A stretch of 64,000 bases of DNA, from positions 1-64,000 of the forward strand of contig NZ_JAHLPW010000011.1 in assembly GCF_018918075.1 (NCBI RefSeq), given 5' to 3'. The notes under the pieces are model-generated. The model saw only the letters and a list, made by a program, of their open reading frames with translations. It was not told where the DNA came from and did no database searches. This document shows positions 41,112 to 49,904 of the stretch, in pieces. Numbering within the stretch: the stretch's first letter is position 1; each line of letters begins with the position of its first letter. Source of the stretch: Virgibacillus sp. MSJ-26 (lineage in GTDB: Bacteria; Bacillota; Bacilli; Bacillales; Amphibacillaceae). A program made the translations under genes and the position numbers.

Positions 41112-42401
41112 GTGCAAATTCATGTTGTTTCTAAAGGTCAATCAGTTTTTAACATCGCTACTACATATGGAACTACTGTCCAAGCAATTGTAGATGCTAA
41201 TGAACTAGAAACGCCTAACCAACTTGTTGTCGGGCAGGCCCTTGTCATTCCAATTATGGGTCACTTTTACTATGTTCAACCTGGTGATACCCTCTATGCC
41301 ATTGCTCGTATGTTTGGATTAAGTACTCAAGAACTAGCACGAGTTAATAACATTTCTATTGACCGTCCACTTGACGTGGGCTTTAGGCTTTATATTCCTG
41401 CTCCTCAACAAAAACCACCGATTACTTCTATTGGTTATATTCAACCTACAGGGTCCACCGTATCACAATCACTCATTAACGCAGCAACAAATAACACACA
41501 ATATTTAACTTACCTAGCACCTTTTAACTATCATGCTAATCGTGACGGGAGTTTAACCCCACCACCTCTCGATAACTTACGAGAAATAGCTAGAAACAAT
41601 AATGCTCAACTAATGTTAGTTGTGACCAATTTGGAAAGAGGAAATTTCAGCAGTGAATTAGGCCATATTTTATTAACAGTCCAGCATGTCCAAAATAATT
41701 TATTAGACAATATTGTCAATACCGCAGTTACCGAAGGATATAAAGACGTACACTTTGATTTTGAATATTTACCACCTGAAGATAGAGAAGCATATAATTC
41801 TTTCTTAAGAAAAGCAAAAGAACGTTTTTCCCAAGCAGGGCTCACGCTATCAACTGCTGTTGCGCCAAAAACAAGCGCTGAGCAGGCTGGCACTCTTTAC
41901 ACAGCACATGATTATGCCGTTCACGGAGAAATAGCTGATTTTGTTATTTTAATGACGTATGAATGGGGGTATAGTGCTGGACCTGCTCAAGCAGTTTCTC
42001 CATTAGATCAGGTCCGAAAAGTAGCTGAATATGCGCTAACTGAAATACCTGCAGAAAAGATTGTACTAGGTCAAAACCTATATGGCTATGATTGGACACT
42101 GCCTTTTGTTGAAGGTGGAGAATATGCTCGAGCTATTAGCCCACAGCAGGCCATCACCATCGCACGTAAAAACAATACAGCCATCCAATTTGATCAAACA
42201 GCACAAGCGCCTTTTTTCACTTATTATGATTCTTCTGGAAGTGAACATGAAGTCTGGTTTGAAGATGCTAGATCAATTCAAGCTAAATTCGACTTAATTA
42301 AAGAATTAGATTTGCGTGGCATAGCTTACTGGAAACTTGGACTCTCATTCCCTCAAAATTGGTTATTGTTAGAAAACAACTTTACTGTTACTAAGTTATA
42401 A
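41112..42401 (+). CDS. sleL: spore cortex-lytic/peptidoglycan hydrolase SleL (YaaH)
   Basis: A 429-residue germination enzyme, an N-acetylglucosaminidase of cortex fragments. Two LysM repeats (about 2-45 and 50-95; YYVQPGDTLYAIARMFGLST) and a GH18 domain (100-429) with catalytic HFDFEYLPPEDRE, MTYEWGYSAGPAQAVSPL and the end SYWKLGLSFPQNWLLL. Start is the GTG at 41112, 7 nt after TTGGAGGGGGG; a TTG inside the ribosome site would add six residues. Confidence 0.95.
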   Translation: MQIHVVSKGQSVFNIATTYGTTVQAIVDANELETPNQLVVGQALVIPIMGHFYYVQPGDTLYAIARMFGLSTQELARVNNISIDRPLDVGFRLYIPAPQQKPPITSIGYIQPTGSTVSQSLINAATNNTQYLTYLAPFNYHANRDGSLTPPPLDNLREIARNNNAQLMLVVTNLERGNFSSELGHILLTVQHVQNNLLDNIVNTAVTEGYKDVHFDFEYLPPEDREAYNSFLRKAKERFSQAGLTLSTAVAPKTSAEQAGTLYTAHDYAVHGEIADFVILMTYEWGYSAGPAQAVSPLDQVRKVAEYALTEIPAEKIVLGQNLYGYDWTLPFVEGGEYARAISPQQAITIARKNNTAIQFDQTAQAPFFTYYDSSGSEHEVWFEDARSIQAKFDLIKELDLRGIAYWKLGLSFPQNWLLLENNFTVTKL

Positions 42402-42440
42402 TAACCAATAAAACTAAAAAGAAGTTTGAATAGAAGTATT

Positions 42441-42493
42441 AAAAAATCCGAACAATGATATGTTACTAAAAGTCATTGTTCGGAGATTTTTTT
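42441..42493. terminator. bidirectional terminator sleL / pfpI
   Basis: Arms AAAAAATCCGAACAATGA and TCATTGTTCGGAGATTTTTTT, between convergent genes. Confidence 0.85.
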
Positions 42494-42541
42494 GCTTACA
42501 ATTTTCTTCTTTGCAATCATGTCTTAACTTACTTTTATATT

Positions 42542-43057
42542 TTATTTCAATAAATTAAGAGATTCACGGTTAAAGGCAGGCAAATCATCTGGTGAACGAC
42601 TGGTGACCAGTTGGTTTCTACATACAACAACTTCCTCATCTTGCACGTCAGCACCTGCATAATCCATATCCACATGGATAGACTTAAAGCCCGTTGCTTT
42701 TCTACCTTCAAGAGAACGAGCGGTAATTAAAAGTTGTGGACCATGACAAATGGCAAAGACAGGTTTGTCATCATCCATAAACTTTTTAGCAAACTTTACA
42801 AAACGATCATCTGCACGAAGCATGTCCGGTGAAAATCCACCTGGAATAAACAAAGCATCAAAATCATCTACGTTAACATCATCAATACCTTTATCAATTT
42901 TAACAGTTGCTTCTTTATTTTTACCTGTCACTTCTTTTCCTTTTTCTTTTTCAATCGTCACAACTTCATGACCTGCATCCTTAAAGGCCTTTTCAGGGTT
43001 CGTAAATTCTGAATCCTCAAACATATCAGTAATAACTGTTGCTATCTTCTTACTCAT
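42542..43057 (-). CDS. PfpI/DJ-1 family protein (YfkM-like)
   Basis: A 171-residue class I glutaminase-fold protein. The nucleophile elbow is VFAICHGPQLLITA (Cys at about 104), with the family Glu in TNPEKAFKDAG region and PGGFSPDMLR. Such proteins act in carbonyl stress or as deglycase/chaperone; the exact reaction is debated. It is part of the insert next to nsrR/hmp. Confidence 0.88.
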   Translation of the reverse strand: MSKKIATVITDMFEDSEFTNPEKAFKDAGHEVVTIEKEKGKEVTGKNKEATVKIDKGIDDVNVDDFDALFIPGGFSPDMLRADDRFVKFAKKFMDDDKPVFAICHGPQLLITARSLEGRKATGFKSIHVDMDYAGADVQDEEVVVCRNQLVTSRSPDDLPAFNRESLNLLK

Positions 43058-43174
43058 TTATAATCCACTCCTTAAGAGAGATTTTGTCCATATTCTATTG
43101 GGACTACATTAAAAACTATTCCCACTGCTCAAATATATAAAACATACAATGGATAAATCTGCTCTTAATGAAGA

Positions 43175-43609
43175 TTATAACCCCATTAATTCCAGGAGTT
43201 CATCTTCATTAATAATTAAATCTTTTAAAGTATAACCATCAAGGACCTTAAAGAATGCTTCAAGCGCTTCATGCAAAGCGTGCTTTAATTTACAGGCCGG
43301 AGAAAGAACACAATGATTCGTTTCTTTACTAAAACATTCAAGCAAATTAAAATCTTGTTCTAAATCCCGTACAATTGCCCCAATATTAATAGTTTCTGGA
43401 TCCTTTGCTAAACGAATCCCACCATATCTTCCTCTGATCGTTTCAATTAATCCTTGTTTATTTAACTCAAATACAATTTTTCCTAAATGGTGTTCGGATA
43501 TAGAAAACGTTTGGGAAATTTCTTTAATACTCGCCAACTCATCCCCAGACTTCAATCCTGTAAATATCAACACCCGTAACGCATAATCCGTATATTTTTT
43601 TAGTTGCAT
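43175..43609 (-). CDS. nsrR: nitric-oxide-sensing repressor NsrR (Rrf2 family)
   Basis: A 144-residue Rrf2 regulator. Winged helix at 1-75 (KKYTDYALRVLIFTGLKS, SEHHLGKIVFELNKQGLIET, RGRYGGIRL). Three Cys that ligate the Fe-S cluster: ECFSKETNHCVLSPACKLKHAL. NO destroys the cluster and lifts repression. It is divergent from hmp with a strong operator between them. ATG at 43609 chosen over a TTG five codons upstream. Confidence 0.92.
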   Translation of the reverse strand: MQLKKYTDYALRVLIFTGLKSGDELASIKEISQTFSISEHHLGKIVFELNKQGLIETIRGRYGGIRLAKDPETINIGAIVRDLEQDFNLLECFSKETNHCVLSPACKLKHALHEALEAFFKVLDGYTLKDLIINEDELLELMGL

Positions 43610-43693
43610 TTTTCTTCGCTCCAAGTTTCATTAATTTGTAACAGTTGATACCTTTTTCCCTATTAAAACTATGATAACATTAAAAATAAGATA

Positions 43694-43716
43694 AAGGTGT
43701 ATTTCAAATACATCTT
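43694..43716. promoter_or_regulatory. NsrR operator between nsrR and hmp
   Basis: A 23-bp near-perfect dyad centred on C43705: left arm AAGGTGTATTT, right arm AAATACATCTT (one mismatch). It agrees with the classical NsrR site (AAGATGYATTT arms). A TTGATA/TATGAT pair 19 nt apart (43645-43675) could be the hmp promoter, placing the operator just downstream of the start. Confidence 0.75.
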
Positions 43717-43768
43717 TAAAATAACATTTATAAAATAAATTTTAAATTTAAAGGAGCGTCTGTTACTT

Positions 43769-44998
43769 ATGAAAACGGCAACAAAGTTAGATAGTCAAAC
43801 GATTGACATTGTGAAATCAACGGTGCCAATTCTTGAGGAACGAGGAGATGAAATTACAAGCCGCTTTTATCAAATGATGTTTGAAAACCATCCTGAATTA
43901 AAGAATATTTTTAACCAAACAAATCAACGTAAAGGTGATCAATCTAAAGCTCTTGCAAACACGGTTTATGCAGCAGCTGCTCATATTGACCAGTTAGAAG
44001 CAATTTTACCGGCAGTAATGCCAATTGCTGAAAAGCACCGTAGCCTCAACATTAAACCAGAGCATTACCCAATTGTCGGTAAACATTTACTTTTAGCTAT
44101 GCAAGAGGTATTGGGTAAGGACGTCGCCAACGATGATGTTATTGGGGCATGGGAGAAGGCATACGGCGAGATTGCCAATGTCTTTATCTCTGTTGAAGCT
44201 GATATGTATCAGGATGTTAAAAACACTGTTGGTGGATGGATTGACTATCGTGACTTTAAAGTAACGAAAAAGGTAAAAGAAAGCGATGTTATCACATCCT
44301 TTTACTTAGAACCTGCCGACGGAAATCCTTTTCCAACCTTTAAACCTGGTCAATACATTACAGTCAAAGCGGATATTCCAGGAGAGTCTCACACCCATTT
44401 ACGTCAATACAGTTTATCATGTGCCCCAAACCAAGGTGCATATCGAATTAGTGTGAAGCGGGAAGAAGCTATTGGGGATAATCCAGCTGGTATTGTATCT
44501 AATTTCTTACATGATCATCTTGAGGAAGGTAGCATTTTGCCAATTAGTGCACCCGGTGGTGACTTTGTTTTAGATAATCAAGACATGAGACCACTTGTCT
44601 TAATGAGTGGGGGAGTTGGCTTAACGCCAATGATGAGTATGCTGGAAACTGCTATTAAAGACCAGCCTGAACGGGAAATCATTTTCATTCATGCAGCTCA
44701 AAATGGAAAAGTTCATGCCATGAAAGAGCGTGTTAAAGAAATTACTGAAAATCATAATATTACCTCTTTCACCATTTATGATAGTCCTGAACAACAAGAT
44801 GAAGGCACATTTGATAAAAAAGGGTATATTGATGCCGAATGGCTTTCTTCAGTTTTACCAACACATGACGCAGACTTTTACTTCTGTGGCCCTAAGGGAT
44901 TCATGCAAGCAGCCTATCGTTATCTAAAAGAATTTGGTGTGGCTGAAGAAGATATTAATTTTGAATTCTTTGGTCCAGCACAAGAAATTGCTAGTTAA
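43769..44998 (+). CDS. hmp: flavohemoglobin (NO dioxygenase) Hmp
   Basis: A 409-residue enzyme that oxidises NO to nitrate with NAD(P)H and O2. Globin domain 1-140 with proximal His90 (AEKHRSLNIKPEHY), FAD-binding domain (about 150-260; RQYSLSCAPNQG) and NAD(P) domain (about 265-400; LMSGGVGLTPMMSMLE; YFCGPKGFMQ). It is divergent from nsrR and ends in a strong terminator. Confidence 0.96.
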   Translation: MKTATKLDSQTIDIVKSTVPILEERGDEITSRFYQMMFENHPELKNIFNQTNQRKGDQSKALANTVYAAAAHIDQLEAILPAVMPIAEKHRSLNIKPEHYPIVGKHLLLAMQEVLGKDVANDDVIGAWEKAYGEIANVFISVEADMYQDVKNTVGGWIDYRDFKVTKKVKESDVITSFYLEPADGNPFPTFKPGQYITVKADIPGESHTHLRQYSLSCAPNQGAYRISVKREEAIGDNPAGIVSNFLHDHLEEGSILPISAPGGDFVLDNQDMRPLVLMSGGVGLTPMMSMLETAIKDQPEREIIFIHAAQNGKVHAMKERVKEITENHNITSFTIYDSPEQQDEGTFDKKGYIDAEWLSSVLPTHDADFYFCGPKGFMQAAYRYLKEFGVAEEDINFEFFGPAQEIAS

Positions 44999-45026
44999 TA
45001 TTTTTTAAGCTCAATAATGAAGAGGC

Positions 45027-45076
45027 AAAAGCCTCTATAAAGTAGTTGAATAAACCTCTTTATAGAGGCTTTTTTA
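45027..45076 (+). terminator. terminator after hmp
   Basis: Arms AAAAGCCTCTATAAAG and CTTTATAGAGGCTTTTTT. Confidence 0.88.
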
Positions 45077-45144
45077 TTTGAGTAACTAGCGTTTTTATAC
45101 ATAAATACACTAAGACACACTTTTTATTATGTGTAACTTTTTTA

Positions 45145-45864
45145 TCAAAGTGTATGTTCAGTTAAAATTCTCGACCGATAAACATTCATTGCTGTTTCAC
45201 CTAATGTGTCAAGAAGATTATGGTTAGCATAGGCTCCTACAATAGCTCCAAATCCCGGAATAAGCTGTAATAACTTTATCAGATCAATATAGTCGCGGTA
45301 TTCCTGTTGGAACACACGCCAATCCATATCAAGTAATTTCTCCTTTTCAGTCTTCCAATTATCAATGATATATAGTGTTTCCTTTCTCTTTTTATCACTT
45401 GAAAAAGCTAATTGAAATACATGCAGAATAAAGAGACGTTCTTCATATTCATCTGTATTAAAACCATATATTGTCGCTGCTTCAAATAGGAACTTTATTT
45501 TAATTGATAATAACAAAGGAAAATCAGCAAGCCCTAAGAAAATACCACCTGCTCCTGTTCCTGCCCCTTCAATGACTGCTGTTTTTCGGTAAGAAACCAA
45601 TTTTTCTTTAAGCAGGTCATCACGCTCCATAAGATTGTTATTAGAATTCTGCTCTTTTCTCGTTATGACATTTGATCCAATTAAAGTCGTCTTCACCATA
45701 CTTTTCATGCTTTCAGTAATAATGTTATGGGCCTTTTCCGGAATCATTTCATTAATCCTTGTTTGTGCCTTTTTGGATATTTGATTAAACAGGCTGGGAC
45801 GTTTTAGAATCTTTTTTCGCCAGTCATGTAACTCTTCTTCTACTTTTCTCTCGTACTCCCTCAT
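45145..45864 (-). CDS. EcsC-family protein
   Basis: A 239-residue protein of the EcsC family: charged N-terminus (EYERKVEEELHDWRKKIL), then VEIEGAGTGAGGIFLGLADFPLLLSIKIK-type glycine-rich hydrophobic core near residues 100-125 and a C-terminal LIPGFGAIVGAYANHNLLDTLG. B. subtilis ecsC follows the ecsAB transporter, but no transporter is next to it here. Function unknown. Confidence 0.85.
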   Translation of the reverse strand: MREYERKVEEELHDWRKKILKRPSLFNQISKKAQTRINEMIPEKAHNIITESMKSMVKTTLIGSNVITRKEQNSNNNLMERDDLLKEKLVSYRKTAVIEGAGTGAGGIFLGLADFPLLLSIKIKFLFEAATIYGFNTDEYEERLFILHVFQLAFSSDKKRKETLYIIDNWKTEKEKLLDMDWRVFQQEYRDYIDLIKLLQLIPGFGAIVGAYANHNLLDTLGETAMNVYRSRILTEHTL

Positions 45865-45989
45865 TTAAACCATCCTTCAATTCCTTTTGTTATCTAAGTA
45901 TACGATTGAGTCATGTTAAAAGATTCAACAACACATTTGCTAGTTCATAACTTTAGGACTCATTTGTCCATATAAATTTCATATCTTAT

Positions 45990-46032
45990 TAAAAAACACC
46001 AGACCCTAAAAATTTGAACTCTCAGAGCCTGG
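45990..46032 (-). terminator. terminator after the symporter gene
   Basis: Arms ACCAGACCCT and AGAGCCTGG pair with two mismatches; TTTTTT follows on the minus strand. Confidence 0.6.
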
Positions 46033-46050
46033 CACATCATACTACTATAC

Positions 46051-47274
46051 TTATTTTGATTGTTTTGCTTCACTTCGTATATCCGCTTCTGAAATAACAT
46101 ACGCACAGACAGCATCTCCACTGATGTTAACTGATGTTCTAATCATATCAAGCAAGCGATCTACACCAATAATTAATGCAATTCCCTCAACTGGAAGACC
46201 TACCTGCTTTAAGACCATAGCTAGCATTATCAATCCAACACTTGGAACACCGGCTGTCCCAATACTCGCTAAGGTTGCTGTTAAAATTATAAGCAATATT
46301 TCCGTAACTCCTAATGGAATATCATAAACTTGAGAAATAAATACAGTAGCCACGGCTTGCATGATTCCCGTACCATCCATATTTATCGTTGCTCCTAGGG
46401 GTTGAACGAAGCTGCTGATGGATTTTTTAACGCCTAATTTTTCTTGAGCAATTTGCATTGAAACGGGTAGTGTAGCACTTGAACTTGATGTACTAAAACC
46501 AACAGACATAGCTGGGAAAAACTCTTTAAAAAATTTAACTGGACTAGCTTTTCCAAGAACTTTGATTGCAAAGCTATAAGTAACTGTAGCATGAATAACC
46601 AAGGCAAGGATAACAGCTAACATATACATAAACATCGATCCAAGTGCATCGAGACCTGAATTACCGATAGCCGATGCGATTAAAGCAAACGCACCATAAG
46701 GAGCCGTTTTCATAATTAAATTTACAAGATATATAAAGATTTCATTAGCTTGTTCAAATAAATTATAGATTCCTTTTGTCTTTTCGCCTAGAATAGCTAA
46801 GGCAATTCCAATGAACAAAGCGAATGCAATGATTTGCAGCATATCTCCATTTGATAAAGCTTCAAACGGATTTTCTGGAATAATATTAATCAACGTATCC
46901 ATAATTGGTGGAGCAGATTCCGCTTCAAAACTCTCTTCCACATTAAATACTCCTGCTTTACCTGGCTGAAATAAAAATCCAACGCCAAGCCCTATCAATA
47001 GAGCGATAGCCGTCGTCACTAAATAAAATGAAATTGTTTGAAATCCAATTTTCCCAAGCTTGGCTGGATCTCCCATTCCTGCTGTTCCTATTACGATTGA
47101 TATAAATACAATAGGGACAACAATCATCATAATTAAGTTTAAAAATATTTGCCCAACTGGATCTAGTGCATATTTATCGATAACTGAAAACACATCGGTA
47201 GGTACAAAGTTTAATCCGACACCTACAACTATCCCTAGAATCAGGGCGATTAATATTTTTTTAGTCAAGCTCAT
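46051..47274 (-). CDS. dicarboxylate/glutamate:cation symporter (GltP/DctA family)
   Basis: A 407-residue DAACS transporter for acidic amino acids or C4-dicarboxylates, driven by Na+ or H+. Eight membrane spans plus two re-entrant hairpins; key motifs SSSSATLPVSMQIAQE (HP1), NMDGTGIMQAVATVFI (TM7) and HP2 ASIGTAGVPSVGLIML. The exact substrate cannot be read from sequence. It is in the insert between sleL and dgk. Confidence 0.92.
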   Translation of the reverse strand: MSLTKKILIALILGIVVGVGLNFVPTDVFSVIDKYALDPVGQIFLNLIMMIVVPIVFISIVIGTAGMGDPAKLGKIGFQTISFYLVTTAIALLIGLGVGFLFQPGKAGVFNVEESFEAESAPPIMDTLINIIPENPFEALSNGDMLQIIAFALFIGIALAILGEKTKGIYNLFEQANEIFIYLVNLIMKTAPYGAFALIASAIGNSGLDALGSMFMYMLAVILALVIHATVTYSFAIKVLGKASPVKFFKEFFPAMSVGFSTSSSSATLPVSMQIAQEKLGVKKSISSFVQPLGATINMDGTGIMQAVATVFISQVYDIPLGVTEILLIILTATLASIGTAGVPSVGLIMLAMVLKQVGLPVEGIALIIGVDRLLDMIRTSVNISGDAVCAYVISEADIRSEAKQSK

Positions 47275-47621
47275 AGTTATGTTCCTTTCTCTGATGACTT
47301 TCTTTTTTCTATTTATTCAACAAGATCTCATTAGGTTGTTTTCAAATGGTATTCCCCTTAAATTTGAACATAAAGCTTCCATATAAATATGCCATAATTT
47401 TTATTAGTATTTCCCATTAGACATCTTGTAATTTACCCCACACTATGTAAATAGATTTAAAAATAACTCTATATTAAAGTAACCCCATTTCCATGGGGGT
47501 TTGGCATGCTTTTTAATTTTTAGCATATAGGAATCCGTGAATGGCGATTTTAATAAGTTTTGAAAGAGAGGACAAACTTAAATACTTTATCACCGTAGAT
47601 TTTGAATGGCTTTAATGGAAG
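47275..47621. other. intergenic region upstream of the symporter
   Basis: No gene is visible. A small hairpin (AACCCC / GGGGGTT, 47490-47512), with a T-rich stretch after it on the plus strand, may be a weak terminator. The rest is AT-rich spacer holding the symporter promoter, which I could not define. Confidence 0.5.
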
Positions 47622-47694
47622 CGCCCTCGGCAGGAATCGAACCTGCGACACATGGTTTAGGAAACCATTGCTCTATCCCCTGAGCTACGAAGGC
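47622..47694 (-). tRNA. tRNA-Arg (anticodon CCU)
   Basis: 73 nt on the minus strand. Acceptor GCCTTCG pairs with CGAGGGC, anticodon stem-loop ATGGT-TTCCTAA-ACCAT gives CCU, T-loop GGTTCGATTCC. Discriminator G, CCA not encoded. It reads AGG codons. Confidence 0.93.
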
Positions 47695-47942
47695 ACTATA
47701 ATATTATAAAAGAAGAAATAAACAATGTGTCTATTATACAATATATAACATGAAAATTAAAAGTCATATTCCTATATAAATGACAAATTTTTTTCACTAA
47801 AAATTATCAATCTTTAACCATAATTCAGTTACTTTGATTTATATTTAAATAAAATGTCACTCAAAACAACCTGAATAAAAAGTTACTTTATGATAAAATA
47901 ACTTAACGTCTACCAATTTTCGTCATGAAATGAGGATAACCA

Positions 47943-48608
47943 ATGGAAAATGTACCATTTATAGCAATTGAAGGACCGATTGGAGCTGGGAAAACATCGC
48001 TTGCGTCAAAATTAGCGAACTACTTTAATTTTCAACTTTTAAAAGAAATTGTTGAAGAAAATCCTTTTCTTGATAAATTTTATGATAATATCGAGGAGTG
48101 GAGTTTTCAAACGGAAATGTTTTTTCTATGCAATCGCTACAAGCAATTAGAAGATATAGAGCGAAACTACTTAGATAATGGTAAACCTGTTATTGCAGAT
48201 TATCATATACTTAAAAATATTATTTTTGCACGTCGTACACTTCAAAAGGATAAATTGGAAAAATACGAACAAATATACAAGATCCTTACCAAAGATGTAG
48301 CTATACCTAATGTCATGATATATATACACGCTAGTTTGGATACTCTACTTAAAAGAATAGAGTGCCGGGGAAGAGATATTGAACATAATATTCAACCAGA
48401 ATACCTAATGCAGCTTTCAAACGATTATGATGAATATATGAATCACTTTGAAAGACTTCATCCCCATGTTCCGCTTATTCGAATTAACGGAGATGAAACA
48501 GACTTTGTCACACGTCAAAAAGATTTACTCGACATTATAGAACAAGTAAAAAATAAATTAAACAATATTAAGAGGAGTAAGCCGGATGAATCTAAGAGAA
48601 AAGTATGA
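47943..48608 (+). CDS. dgk: deoxyguanosine kinase (YaaG)
   Basis: A 221-residue deoxynucleoside kinase that salvages purine deoxynucleosides. P-loop IAIEGPIGAGKTS, substrate region ENPFLDKFYDNIEEWSFQTEMFFL, ADYHI (DRS-like) and lid ECRGRDIE. The C-terminal end overlaps dck by 23 nt, so the pair is coupled. Confidence 0.94.
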   Translation: MENVPFIAIEGPIGAGKTSLASKLANYFNFQLLKEIVEENPFLDKFYDNIEEWSFQTEMFFLCNRYKQLEDIERNYLDNGKPVIADYHILKNIIFARRTLQKDKLEKYEQIYKILTKDVAIPNVMIYIHASLDTLLKRIECRGRDIEHNIQPEYLMQLSNDYDEYMNHFERLHPHVPLIRINGDETDFVTRQKDLLDIIEQVKNKLNNIKRSKPDESKRKV

Positions 48609-49272
48609 AATACCGAGTGACAGCATCATTACGGTGGCAGGTACCGTCGGTGTTGGTAAGTCAACGATGACTAAATCCTTGGCAAAAGCATTAGATTTTA
48701 AAACGTCTTTTGAGCAAGTTGATGAAAATCCTTATCTTGAAAAGTTTTATCATGAATTTGAACGTTGGAGTTTCCATTTACAAATTTACTTTTTAGCCGA
48801 GCGATTTAAGGAGCAAAAGAAAATTTTTGAATACGGAGGCGGTTTTGTACAAGATCGTTCGATTTATGAAGATACTGGTATCTTTGCTAAAATGCATTAT
48901 GAAAATGGAACAATGTCGGAAGAGGATTATAAAACATACCACAATTTATTTGATGCCATGGTGATGACGCCTTATTTTCCTCATCCAGACTTATTAATTT
49001 ACCTGGATGGCTCGTTTGAAGAAGTCATTCATCGCATCCAACTACGTGGACGTGAGATGGAAAAAGAAACACCTATTGCCTACTGGGAGGAAATGTTTGG
49101 ACGCTATGAAAAATGGATCAATAACTTCAATGCCTGTCCTATTTTACGAATTAATATTTCCGATTATGACCTATTAAATAATGAAAAATCGATTGAGCCC
49201 ATTTTAGAAAAGATTGGACATTTTATTAAGCAATCACGAAAATGGAAATCAAGAGGGATTTGCAATATTTAA
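48586..49272 (+). CDS. dck: deoxyadenosine/deoxycytidine kinase (YaaF)
   Basis: A 228-residue kinase for dA and dC salvage. P-loop VAGTVGVGKSTMTKSL, ENPYLEKFYHEFERWSFHLQIYFL, the DRS motif QDRSIYEDTGIFA and lid LRGREME. It starts inside the end of dgk, after GAGGAGTAAGCC. As in B. subtilis dck and dgk are adjacent, near the serS end. Confidence 0.94.
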   Translation: MNLREKYEIPSDSIITVAGTVGVGKSTMTKSLAKALDFKTSFEQVDENPYLEKFYHEFERWSFHLQIYFLAERFKEQKKIFEYGGGFVQDRSIYEDTGIFAKMHYENGTMSEEDYKTYHNLFDAMVMTPYFPHPDLLIYLDGSFEEVIHRIQLRGREMEKETPIAYWEEMFGRYEKWINNFNACPILRINISDYDLLNNEKSIEPILEKIGHFIKQSRKWKSRGICNI

Positions 49273-49369
49273 AGAAAAGATGGGGTTAACTTGTCAGGAA
49301 CGGAGGTTAACCCTGTTATACTGTCCACCTACAAAACCTATGATGTGTTTTTGGAAAAATAAACTCAAA

Positions 49370-49403
49370 AATAAACCCACTACTGAATGTAGTGGGTTTA
49401 TTG
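49370..49403 (+). terminator. terminator after dck
   Basis: Perfect arms AATAAACCCACTAC and GTAGTGGGTTTATT with a 5-nt loop. Confidence 0.85.
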
Positions 49404-49435
49404 TATCTCCAATGTTTATGCGCTAATTTTTAAAA

Positions 49436-49528
49436 TGGAGGAGGAAGAGGGATTCGAACCCCCGCGGGCTTTGACACCCCTTTCGGTTTTCAAGACCGAC
49501 CCCTTCAACCAGACTTGGGTATTCCTCC
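49436..49528 (-). tRNA. tRNA-Ser (anticodon UGA) with encoded CCA and U73
   Basis: A 90-nt class II tRNA on the minus strand plus CCA. Acceptor GGAGGAA pairs with TTCCTCC, anticodon loop CTTGAAA gives UGA, a long variable arm follows, T-arm GGGGGTTCGAATCCCTC. The base before CCA is T (A at 49439 on the plus strand), where nearly all bacterial tRNA-Ser have G. Confidence 0.93.
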
Positions 49529-49680
49529 GTGCAACATTTATTAATATACACTATTTATTTTAGGGTGTCAATAAATTTTATAAATTTTTTTAAATAAATA
49601 TATCGATAAGGCCTTTTACTCTTATAATAATTATTTAAAATAGAATTTTATTGCGACTTATCGGCTGGCTAATAATCTGC

Positions 49681-49843
49681 TATATGCACACTCGTTTTGT
49701 TTTATGCGTGCTCGTCTTAAGATATGCACCGTTGTCCCAGTCTATGCAGCGACACCTCGGTCTATGCGCACTCGGCTCGGGCTATGCGCCGTCATCCCGA
49801 TCTATGCGCACTCGGCTCAATTTATGCGCCGTCAATCTATGCT
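49681..49843 (+). repeat. R5: about eight 20-bp repeats (40-bp superunit)
   Basis: A 20-bp unit starting CTATGCGC alternates two forms: with CACTCGGCTCGG and with CGTCATCCCGAT. This gives a 40-bp period. Copies at the left are more diverged. The array fills the gap between tRNA-Ser and serS. No open frame of interest and no unique spacers. Confidence 0.85.
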
Positions 49844-49904
49844 CCCACACTCATCACAGCATATCAAAAAACGCCTAGGAAGTAATTGTTCCTAGGCATT
49901 AACA

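Noticed and set aside
42542-43057. PfpI/DJ-1 gene considered as the missing pdxT
   Set aside because: The elbow AICHGPQLL and the overall length fit the PfpI/YfkM group. PdxT-specific motifs (GGEST, the His-x-Glu pair at the C-terminus) are absent.
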